Shown one piece after another: positions 26,080 through 36,312 of a stretch of DNA of 64,000 bases. The first letter of the stretch is position 1. The number at the start of each line of letters is the position of its first letter. The notes under the pieces were generated by a model. The model was given only the letters and a program-made list of their open reading frames with translations. It did no database searches and had not been told where the DNA came from. Made by a program: the position numbers and the translations under genes. The stretch is from positions 124,001 to 188,000 of the forward strand of contig BPQB01000036.1 in NCBI GenBank assembly GCA_019973155.2, in the 5' to 3' direction. The stretch is from Phanerochaete sordida. Taxonomy: Eukaryota; Basidiomycota; Agaricomycetes; Polyporales; Phanerochaetaceae.

Positions 26080-28290
26080 CACCGCGAGAGGACGCGAGCG
26101 TGTTGTTTGGCAATATTTGCCCAAACATCTGCGTCAGGCGGCCGACCGCGCGATTGATGCAGACCGATAGTTATACACCGCCTGCGCGGCCGCACCGCGA
26201 CCAGCGAAGGCCTCTGGGCAGCGGTAGGGGCGTGTTCGTCGAGGTCGTCAGATAAGGTTCGACATATGCCGAATCGGCTATGTCTTGATCAATTACCTAA
26301 GCGGCGCTCTGCGCGCAGGTCGCTCGCGCTTTCCTCCTCCGCTGTGTTCGTATTCTCTCGTCGCCTTGTCTCCAGCCCACACGCGTGGAGCCCGCACCAA
26401 TAGTCCTTGCGTCGCAATGCCCAAGACGACTCGCGCGCTGTCTCACCCCAGCACGCTGCACCCAGGTCCCACGTCAATTTCGAACATCACGCGGACGGCG
26501 TCGCGCCGGCTCGATGGCTAGTCAGAGAGGCGGAGGCAGCAGGACCGTGCTCCGAGAGAGTCAAGGCTTGGCAAAAGGTGCGCTGCAACGCTGTCTTGAT
26601 ACTTCCGAGGAGGTCATCGCGCGGCCGTGCAGCCTCTCCTCGCGACGCCTGGTTGCCCGGCATGTCGAGCATACTGAGCGTTGTCTGGCCTACGCGGGCT
26701 GCATTTTGGAACTTCGGTACGCCTGGAACGCTACTGCATAACCGGCTGGACTCATATTTTTGCAGGTAGAGCACTTAAAGCGCGGAATTTGACGTTCCTG
26801 AGGTCGAAGAAACCGTGCACCCCACTCTATTCCACCACATGAAACCTCACCTTGAAGCTGAACAATTCGCTAATTCTTACTCACGCTATGGTCCGCAAGA
26901 CTGCTGTACGCAGTTCTCCTGCGCTTGCGCCCACCGTCTCGCCACGACGTAGCCCACGCAGCGCGTCGTACGGGACATCTCACGAACCCCGCTCGGGCGC
27001 AAGCTATCCCAGGCCCGTACCGCATCTGTGTCGCCACTACTCAGGTCGCTCGCGCGCCCGCATCCCAAGACTACATTGCTCTGGATCCTACCGAGCGACA
27101 CGCGCCGCGCTCGGCACCAATTGCCTGCCAAACCTCCGACTTCCCACCGCCAGCGAGCTTGAGGGCACACAAAGCGTGACCGAGGGGCGAGCCCGCGAGC
27201 CCTGGTCGGAACGCGCTTCAGTGGTGCGTCTGTGGCAATTGTACGCTTCTCTCCTCTAACTTTTGCCGACATGCTATGTAGAATGCGGCGCTGTGTGTAT
27301 ATTTCGCTTTCAAGTCTTGAACGCATCAGCATGCTCTCGGCATGGTTGCGCGGACGAGCAGAACCTGCGCTGTCGCTGTCGCAGGCGGATCGCGCGACGC
27401 TTTAGCTCTGCAAGAACTGCTCCTCGCGCTGCCAGCAAGACGTCCCGCCCGCACAGCGGAGTGCACCAGAAAGAATATCGAGAGAGACAGGACGCTGAAC
27501 CGGACGGACACGTTGGTGAGCAGATGCGTGTCCAGTAGAGCGGCGCAAGGACATTGATACGTGATCTGCAGCGCACGGCATGTGGGCCGAGGTACATGGA
27601 CCGGCCGGATGAAGTTGCGAAGAGAGGTGGGGTGAATGCGTGGGCAGGGGTAAGGGCACAGATGAAGCGAGCGTCGCATGGCGAGCAGGAGTGCTCTTCG
27701 TGAGTAGGACAGATAACTGTACTTCGGCCGATCAATTTACCTCGAGACTTTGCATCCGTCCTGAATGAGCTGCACTTACGGTGGTTGCACAACCGTAACT
27801 TACTGTGGAAATCGGTGCACGGAACCCTCAGCCATAGCATGTCCACGACAGCGCATCTGTAGAGCGCGAAACGTCCTCGCCAAGCGGGCACGCGCGGAAC
27901 ATCGCTAACGCCATCGCTCAACCGAACGGCGGCGGCGCGCCTCTGAAGGCATCGCACAGACCTCGTGTCCATGCTTCGAACAGCTGCGCGATGGTTGAGC
28001 GTGACGCCGCCGCGTCGAAGCAGGCGGGATGCCCTCGGCCGCGCGATACTTGGCCAAGGAATAAACGGACGAGGCGGCTGCAAGGCGCGCTGCGCGGCCC
28101 GCGACGAGCTGTCTGGCCTCCTGCTATCGCGTCACAGATTCTGGTACTACGCGCGTCGCGCAAGAACGCAGAGCCGCAGGAATATTTGGCTCGAGATTGG
28201 CGTCGCTCGAGAACCCGAACGCGTTGCTTGGTGATGTTTTTCCGGGCTTCTCGGGGCCGCCCACGCGACTCCGACCCGACTCTCATTCTT
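26080..28290. repeat. Dispersed family X, long copy X3
   Basis: Collinear with 10480-12720. It contains the X head at 26250, the ACTCTATTCCACCACAT block at 26823, and a plus-strand exon-like stretch at 27716-27862 reading ITVLRPINLPRDFASVLNEL after an AG. The minus-strand X-head frame carries a TAG that copies X1, X4 and X5 lack. Confidence 0.55.
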
Positions 28291-28479
28291 TCCGAGTTCT
28301 TCCTCCTATGCTCTCGCGCTCATGTATCAGGTATACCCCCGATCTTCACGTTCTTGACCGAGTCGTCGACCAACCAACCACCTCCGATACCCGACACGCT
28401 TCACCGGCACCAGTCTACGAGCACTCGCCACACCAATCTCTGCCCTCCTGTAGAGCACCCGCATGCCCTGTGAGCGCGA

Positions 28480-30280
28480 TCATGCGAAACAAACGTGAGT
28501 CACAGCCTTTTAACGCGTTTCCTCTCCGGGAATCTGACTGTTCTGCGATTCAGGCATGTCCGAGCAGCATGCACCCGTCCGAGAACGCAAGAGTCTGGCA
28601 CGAAACAGCTTCCGCGCCGCGCAGGACGTATATCAGGTGCTTGACACCGGTACTGGTACGTTATCATACCCTTCGCTGTCCTTGCGATATCTGAGTGCTG
28701 CGGCCAGCAGCCAGCTCTTCTGTCTGCGATCAGGCGACCCAGAAGTTTCCGCATGAATGCGGTATGCAGCCCATTTGCGAAGATTCCGAGTCAAGTACCG
28801 TAAACGTAACTCGACCGCGGAGTTTACCCGACTGGTAGTCGGACGCACGCTCGCGCAACGCGGAATACAAAAGCCACACCGCGGCGCGTTCACATCGACC
28901 CATCGAAGTCCGCGCATTCGTTTGCCGGCAGTCGTTGAGGGTGCAGCATAAACACATGAAGCTTCTTCCGTGGTACGTGGCGCTATTTCCTGGCTGCACC
29001 TCGTCCGACTGACTTGTCCACCTCCAGACAATGTCACACATTCACTGTGGCCCTGAAAGGTACGCGCGTCACGCTAACGCTGCGTAGCCTGTCTGCAAGA
29101 GTGAAATGCGAAGACGAGTCTCTGCGATGGTCTCTGCGACAGAGGATAAGCTTGCACAAGTGCGCATCCTCTCCGTCCATCATCATGCGCTATGCGGAGT
29201 CGCATTCTCTCCAGCGCTCTGCGTCCCCTCGGTATCTTTCCTTGAAGCGCGAAACCGGAGCATGATGTCGAAACGCTTTCCTGCAAAGCGTCCGGACGAC
29301 GCTTTGCCTTTTGGCCGAGGTGCGCGCTTTGCCTGCACCGTCGTCTACGCGTCTGACACACCTCCCTGGCAGACTCTTGCACGCCCGCTGTTGCCCTGCC
29401 TTTCCTTGCTGGACAGCGGGTTGCCCTGCAAGAGGGAGGAATCTACCGTTTCGGCGGCCGGTCATCCTTGCAAAGTCGGTCCACGGCGCTTGGCCTTTCA
29501 CAGCGATACGCTGATGAGAAGGATGCGCAGACAATATCTTGAAATCCGAGCTGTTATGCCTATGGACTCATCCGTCCGATGGCGCAGGTGCCCGCTCTGG
29601 CCGTGACCTACTGATCCCACATCGGTACGCTACCCTCTATCGCTTGACCTTTATACACGCCGATCTCGTCCCAGCCAGTTTAATTGCACCTGTCCTGAAA
29701 TCTCGAACGGCCCTCCGTCGTCCCATCCGTTTATCGCGCGATGACCCGCGGCGATACGCAGATAAATGTACTCTCGCAATACAGCTCTGGCCAGCGCCTC
29801 TCTTTCCGCGGGCTCGCGTCCATGCGTCGATCCTGGACGCCCTGCGCGCGCCCGTTATCGAAAGGTATCACGGGAAGGGCGCGGCTAATCGACCACGTCT
29901 TCTGCAGGCGGACAGAAACATTACGCCGCGTCCGGGCGCCCTCTCTACTGCGACTACCGCGGTCACTCAATGCACCGATGGCGGCAAGACAACTGAAACC
30001 GCGCAGCACCACGCGTTGGTAGTATCAGAGAGAGATCCATTGGTGCCACGAGTCCGAAGGGCTGCCCCCAGTAAGTCGGACCAATGGGTGTACATGGTCT
30101 GAAGAATATATTTTCTGCAATTTTGCACGCCTTGTGAGCCGCCTCCATTGACCACGATGATCAATCACCCAGCGAGATCACGCAGGCACTGCGACCGGAT
30201 GCAGCCGCAATGCAGTTGTAGGGGTCACCTCAGCATGCAAGAGGACGATCTACAGCCCCTCGCGAACGAGGCCGGCAGCT
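28480..30280. repeat. Dispersed family F, copy F4, leading into the receptor C block
   Basis: Contains all F blocks in order: a start-like exon at 28557 (MSEQHAPVRERKSL), the AIRRPRS exon-like block, the KPHRG block near 28880, the Z block at 29372-29480, and the Y block near 30095. From about 29200 onward it matches 30-1130 closely and continues into the duplicated receptor flank. Confidence 0.6.
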
Positions 30281-32830
30281 CTACGCTTACGCCCCGCGGA
30301 ACGTACCGAAGCCAGCGGACAGCCCGACTAGGACCTGCCCTCTGGTATGCCTCACAAAGCCCCTATTGTATGTACGAAGACGTACCGCCTTTGCTCTTTT
30401 TATGCAGCTTAATCCCACATGGACGACCTGATCGTCCGGATCCACAGTCCAAACAATACTCCAGCACAACAACATTCCAGTCAGCGGCGCACTCAATGCG
30501 CCGTTGCGCAGCGGCTCTTTCAAGCTGCGCTGGGCGCCCGAGTCGGGACACGCTTACTCGCCCTGATATCCGGTACGCTGTGATACACGCATTCGGTGAG
30601 CTCTGAAGATGGCGTGCACTCATGTGCGGCCGCACACTGCTTACTCGCTATCCAGCGCGAGCCCGTTCTGAACATCATGGGGTCACAAGTGCACTCAATA
30701 TTCGCTATGACTCAGGGCCCTCTGAGTGCATACATATCATATTTGGTGCGGCACATGGGCACCGACTTCCTCAGTACTACAGGCTGTGTAGGCTAGAGCG
30801 CAGTATTTTAGATTGGATCCCAACCTCTTTGCCCTATTTCCAAGTTATACCAAAGCTCTCCTGTCCCAGAGTCTCGTATTGTATCAACAAGACCCTGCAG
30901 TATAGCAGTGTACCTCGTGACGTCCTCTGCTTGTATGCTGAAGCTGTACTCGTCTATGTTCCCTGGTGCGTAGTTCTTGATGTAGGCCTTGTAGGACTCC
31001 CATTTACTCTCTAGCTCCGCAAGCGTCACGGAGGCCGCTCGACGTGCTGTGTAGTCTCCCGCCATCCTCCGCCACCACAGCTCATAATAGAGCCTGGAGT
31101 TCACATACTCGTTGCAAATTGCTGCTGCCTCTTCCGGGTCCTGTTGACTGCAGTCAGTTTTGCAGAATGCAGCATCGTGATATGCATACATGCCTGAACA
31201 AAACTCTGAATGTGATCGACGTCATTCCTCATGTAAGGATTGTGTAGGCGTGCCATGATGGGCGCAATTTGCGGCATCCCCCGTACTTGTTGCTGTAGCT
31301 CATCACTGCTCCTTGCAAGTTTAAGATGACTGTCCCAATAAAGAATGTAGCTGTACCATGACAAAATTATGCTGCTGTCAAGGGTGCTATGGCCGTCTGT
31401 ACTTGAATATGATTGGCTTCGCAGGTACAGCGTCACTGTATCAAAATTATATGCGGCAAGACATTTGCTCGCAAGGAGAGCGTGTCCCATCGGCGGATCA
31501 ACATGATACAGCGCATCGACGCAGCGCTTGCTGTCAACAAGGAATTCCTCAAAGGTGGCATGCAGAGGGACCAGATTGCGATCCTCGTTGACCAGGAGCA
31601 CCGCGCGGAGGCGGCCGGCCATCCAGAGCACGTCGTCGTCGGTGAGCGTGAGGAGGAGCGAGATGGCGGCAGGCGGCAAGGGTAGATTATGTAGGGCAAT
31701 GAACGTGAGAAAATCGTGCAGCCGCTTGCGCATGTCAGGCGAGCCCTCCAAGTTCTTCGGGGGAAACGCGGACTGCAGGACCTGCAGGTAGAGCTCGTCG
31801 AGCGGTGACAGCCCGACACCGCCAGAATTAAGGAGAAGGGTAAACTGCTCCTTGGGGCGAGTGTTGTACATCTCGAGGTGCTTGACAGCGACGCGAGCGT
31901 AAATGAAGAGACCATTGGCGCGGTCAATGAGACGGTTGAACTTGTCAGGATTGGCACGGACGAAGTCGCCATAGGGATAGATCTCCGGGATGGTCTGACG
32001 GAGGTAGAGCTCGACGCTTTCCTTGGATTCAGTAATCGTCTGCGGGTCGTCGAGGCGTAGATGGTGCACAATTTGCGCGGCAGACTGGGACGTTAAGACT
32101 GGGAGGATATGGGGCTCGGGGCGAGTGGCAAGGAAGACCCGGAGCCAGGGCACACCGCGCACAAGGTCAAGCAGGCAACGAAGGAGCTCGGGGATGAGCG
32201 CTCTGTCCTTGCATTCATCGAGGCCGTCGATGACGACGAACGTGGTGTCGTTGAGGACCGTACCATCGGGCTGCTCCATTAACGGCTTCAAGAGAAGCTC
32301 CTCGAACGTGCGACGCACTTGCTGCTCCTTTCCGCCGTCGAGGAAGCTCCGAGCTGCTTTCAGAATGATAGGTCTAATCCGTGGTTGTGTCAGCGCAAGT
32401 TGGCGGGCTACCGTGGAAAAGAGAGAGTGGGCAGAGTCGATGCCTCCGCGAGAGAAGAAGAAGGACGCCCCGAGGTTGAGGTCCAGTTGTTTTGGGTCGG
32501 AGAGGCGGAGACACAGCTGGTGAGCGATTGCAGATTTGCCAAGACCCGCCCCTGCGGTGAGCAAGAACAGGGGCTCCTTGATTTCTTCACGCTCCTCGGT
32601 TATTCGATGCATCTTGAACCTTCCAAGCTTCTTAGTTCTTGCAGGGACTCCTGGACTGGTCCACGCCTTGAGCGCCCCAAATGTCTGCTTACGCGTGCCC
32701 TCCATGAACCCACTCTTGACTTCCTTGACGGAGAGATAACCAGCGTCGGCGTGTGGAATGTCGTCGATTATCTTCCGCTCGGCTGTAAGGTTTCGACGGA
32801 AATGAGTCACGAAATAGGCTCGATCACATC
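29200..32830. repeat. Segmental duplication partner of about 30-3620
   Basis: The order of blocks is the same as in the first 3.6 kb: Z block, Y block, CAGCCCGACTA block, shared flank, then receptor exons 6 and 5 on the minus strand. The flanks match in noncoding sequence as well as coding sequence, so this is a block duplication rather than only gene-family similarity. Confidence 0.7.
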
Positions 32831-33624
32831 TGTCATACCTGCATCCATAGTGATGTGTTCGACTCTATGCACAGCACTCGCTGTTGCGACGCATGTCAGA
32901 CGCAGGCTAGACTTAGTAGCATAACACATACCTGTAGTTACAGCCACATGTTCGACTCTGTGCACCGCGTTCTCTGTCGCACCCTGTGTAGCAAGCTGAT
33001 TGTGGGTCAGTTCCTGCGTAAAGAGATCGTGCTCGGCATGGTGACGTACGCTGAACATAGTCATGGCAACTGCTAGCTGCTCATTCATCTTTGCTAGGAT
33101 ATCCTTGTTGCGTTCCACAAAGAAAAAGCGCTTGACGGAGCCGCGAAACCCTCGTCCACCCGTCAGTCCGTCGGCGACGCCTTGAATTTCGTCCAACGCT
33201 CTGCGTGATGGTGGCGCCATCTCAGCAAGAAATTGTTGGATGCAGAACGTGCGTACGCACCCCGTCAGCCCATTCAAACGTTCCTGGAACATAGCTCTAC
33301 CGCGTTCTGGGCCTTTGTTTGCCTCGTTCATTATTCCGATGATAACCTCACCGAGCCTCTTCGTCTTCTCGAAGAACGCAACCTCGGTCTCGCTGTTCGT
33401 ACGCACATCCTGAACATCGGACAGACAAGCTAAGTACCGCGTGTTGCTGGTAACTGACCTGTACTCACCTTCACTCGCTTGATGACGATGGATAACGTGG
33501 AGACCACGGGCTTCAAGGCGGGGACGGACCCCGCGTCGGCAGCTACACCTGCAATGTCCGCTAGAGTGGACAGGACGTTGAGCGCGTCATCGAAAGCTTG
33601 GCCTCGGCGTCGAGGCTGGGGCAT
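30808..33624 (-). CDS. NACHT NLR-like receptor, copy C (with duplicated exon)
   Basis: Model on the minus strand: 33624-33469, 33409-33261, 33200-33050, 32995-32932, optional 32880-32839, 32782-31194, 31140-30808; 813 residues without and 827 with the optional exon. P-loop AGAGLGKS, Walker B VIDGLDEC, LATRPEPH, and a C-terminal module with YYELWW. Two differences stand out. First, the linker before the P-loop has an extra run of about 18-20 charged residues (contains FKMHRITEEREEIK). Second, exon 4 is followed by a partial tandem copy of itself (32839-32880, ASAVHRVEHITMDA) that keeps phase. The last intron starts GCATGT. Receptor role inferred from the family. Confidence 0.85.
32839..32880 (-). 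other. Duplicated 42-nt exon (4b) of receptor C
   Basis: Encodes SAVHRVEHITMDA after a shared split codon, mirroring NAVHRVEHVAVTT of exon 4 (32932-32995). It is flanked by AACAG on the 5' side and GTATGA on the 3' side. The 3' splice site corresponds to an internal GACAG of exon 4. Inclusion or skipping both preserve the frame. Confidence 0.65.
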
Positions 33625-33724
33625 GGTGGTTGCAGACGGCAAGAGTGGGCGTGGAGGGAACAGGGAGGGAGGCAGACGAGAAATGCGTGGAGATAACAGC
33701 CAGGTAAGCGGGCGAGAAAGGCGT

Positions 33725-33741
33725 GGATGTAGCGTGGTCCG
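33725..33741 (-). promoter_or_regulatory. Conserved upstream element of receptor genes (copy C)
   Basis: GGATGTAGCGTGGTCCG lies about 101-117 bp upstream of the start codon, farther away and less perfect than in A, B and D. Confidence 0.35.
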
Positions 33742-34199
33742 CGTGCCGGGAAAGTAAACCTTACCAGCGACATGCATGACTGAGTGCCAATAAAAACGAG
33801 TTCCAATATTCTTCCTGGATGTCAGCATACAAACCGTGGCCCCGCCGCTATGCAGAAGTCTAGAGTGCTTCGTCGGAACGCGGATTGACAATGTGAGACT
33901 ATGGCAAGCAGACCTACGCTACCTACGCAGGGCACAGCACGCTGGAACGTAGTAGGCGGCACTTGCCGGGGTGCTCATGCATGGCCAAAGGCACGCTCTA
34001 GACCCCCACCGTCGCTCGGCACCCCTATGACCCCATGATAAATGGCAGACATACATTCTGATACACTCCGCGGCCGTCGCCTATCGCTTATCCCCATGTT
34101 CGTGCGCGAGCTGTCCACCGACCGCTTACCTTCCATACTGCTCTACGCCCGCTTGTAGGTCTAGCGCAGACGAGTCCACGGCCTTCCTCTGCCCTCGTT
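33742..34199. other. Intergenic, nothing recognised
   Basis: No open frame of note; leader and promoter region of receptor C on its left side and the approach to repeat copy F5 on its right. Confidence 0.4.
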
Positions 34200-35990
34200 G
34201 ATTGCGAGCCACACGTAAGACTGTCCGCTTTGCAGATCTTACCATTTCCGGGTCTCAAGCATGTCCGAGCGGCCTACAATGATCAATCGCCCAGGAACGC
34301 TGCAGCCTGGCTGAGAGCACCTTCATGGAGCGTCACACGTGCGTTAGAGGCCAGATCCTGGCTCAGGTGCGTCAACGCAGTCTTCGTAGTTCTTCTCAGC
34401 TCCCTAAGGCTTGCAGCACAGGGGCCGGCTCCTCTGGCAGCTATCAGGCACTCAAACGGAGCCTCGAAACGGCAAGATACTGCGTCTGTACGACGATACA
34501 ATGTCAACGAGCTGCCAACATAGGCCAACTGCGGGCTCACAGCGACCGCACGAATTGCAAGTGGGCTCCAGCTCGCAGAACGCACGATACAGACTGCGCA
34601 TCGCGACACGTCTAGACCACACCTGCAACGTCTGCGTCCGTCCCTCCGTCCGCAGATATCTAAGGCAGTAGCGCAGCAGGAAGGTTTCCCGTCCTACCGC
34701 CAAGGTACGTGACATTCTCTCCCTGCGACCCACTTTTCGGCTAACACTTCCGGCTCTAGGTACTGTCGCACCTTCACCGCGACTGCGAATTGAGTACTCG
34801 CAGAGCCGAAGCGTCGCGAATAGTTATCACGTGCAAGCTCCCAAGTCGAACCACCAGGATTGAACCCTGCGACGGAGGATAATCCTGAACAGGTGACTCA
34901 AATGCGTACCTTCTCCGTCCATCTTCGAGCATTCTGCTGAGCCACGTTCTCAGCAGCCCAAGGTATCCTTTCGCTATCTTTCTTTGATGCGCGCAATTGA
35001 GACATGTAGTAGCAAGGCTCCACCGCCAAGCATCGGAAGGATGTTTGATCCCTCGCCGAGGCCGCGCGCTTTGCCTTCATCGTCATTCACGCCTCTGATA
35101 TCTTCTTTCTCGTAGATCTCTGTCTGCCCGCATCCGCTCTGGCTCTCGTAGCTGGACGTTGGAACCACGTACTGTACATGATGACGTTCTCTGCTATCTC
35201 GACGGCCGCATGTCCTCTCAAGTGAGTCCGCGGCTTTTATCCTCCACAACGACGCGCTCATACGTAAAATGCGCAGACGATGTCCCGAAACCCGAAATTC
35301 TTCGCCTATAAGCCCGTCCGACCGCGCCGGCACAACTGCACGTTCTACTTATTTGCGATCTACCACCCGAGCATTGGTACGCTGTCATCCATCTCCTGCC
35401 ATCCATCCACGCTCATCCCATCTCATGCATCCGGACAGGTTCAGCTGCGCTGGTCTAGACATATCGGACGGTGCCGTCCCATCGCGGCCGCCCGTGATCG
35501 ACCACTAAACCGAGGCAGTACGCAGATAGGGGGTCCCCGCGCTGCAACTCTGGCCAGCCCCGCTCTCGCTGCAGGCTCGCGTCGTGCGCGCACCCCCGAG
35601 GATATGCGCGCCCCCATCATATGGCGAGCAGAGCGCGACCGGTACCCTGCGCGTCTCGTGTAAGTCGGTTGGTTGCACTCGCGAAGTACGCCGTTGACAG
35701 CGAGTGCGATGGGGCTAAGATGTACGCACCAAGTCAAAAGCGCGATAGAGGTGCCTGAGATCTCGGGACGGGGTACGACGGATGCTACAGATCGTTCAGC
35801 GATGCCCCTGGGTTGTCGAACGGATAGCTGTACATAGGCCGAAGAATATATTTGTTGAGATCTTCCATGCTTGCTGAGCCCCGCATACACCCAGTTACAG
35901 CCGTCCGCATATCGATAGCCTGCCCCGGAATTTCTTCGAACGTGAGCGGGGTTCCACCCGACTGATGGCCGATGCTCGAACAACGCGGTC
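34200..35990. repeat. Dispersed family F, copy F5
   Basis: Shares the CATGTCCGAGCGGC start-like block with F2, the CAGATCCTGGCT block, and the GGTACGT...CTCTAGGTACT intron-like piece near 34705-34764. The Y block lies near 35845-35880; on the minus strand it reads NKYILRPMYSYPFDNPG and on the plus strand IGRRIYLLRSSML, so either strand could be the coding one there. No intact gene. Confidence 0.5.
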
Positions 35991-36312
35991 GACGTGCTAG
36001 GCCGCTTCCAAGAGTTACGATGTCTGCAATACACCGCAATTCGAGCACTTCGCTCGCGTAATGATGTCGAAGTGGTCGTGTTGCTTGAGTGCTACGTGGT
36101 CATGGCACATCTGGTTGAGTGACGAGTCGCGGCGATGCCGCGCGCAGTCGAGCGCGCGTAGACCTGCGGGCACGACTCGGTCAGCCTGCTCGACTACTTG
36201 ATCGTGCTCTCAATGAGGACGTCTTTCATCGTATCCTTTGATCACAGTCGGAGACAAGCAATAGCAACCTGCTCGTGTGCAAGCACACTAAATAGTCTGC
36301 ATAAGACGTACA

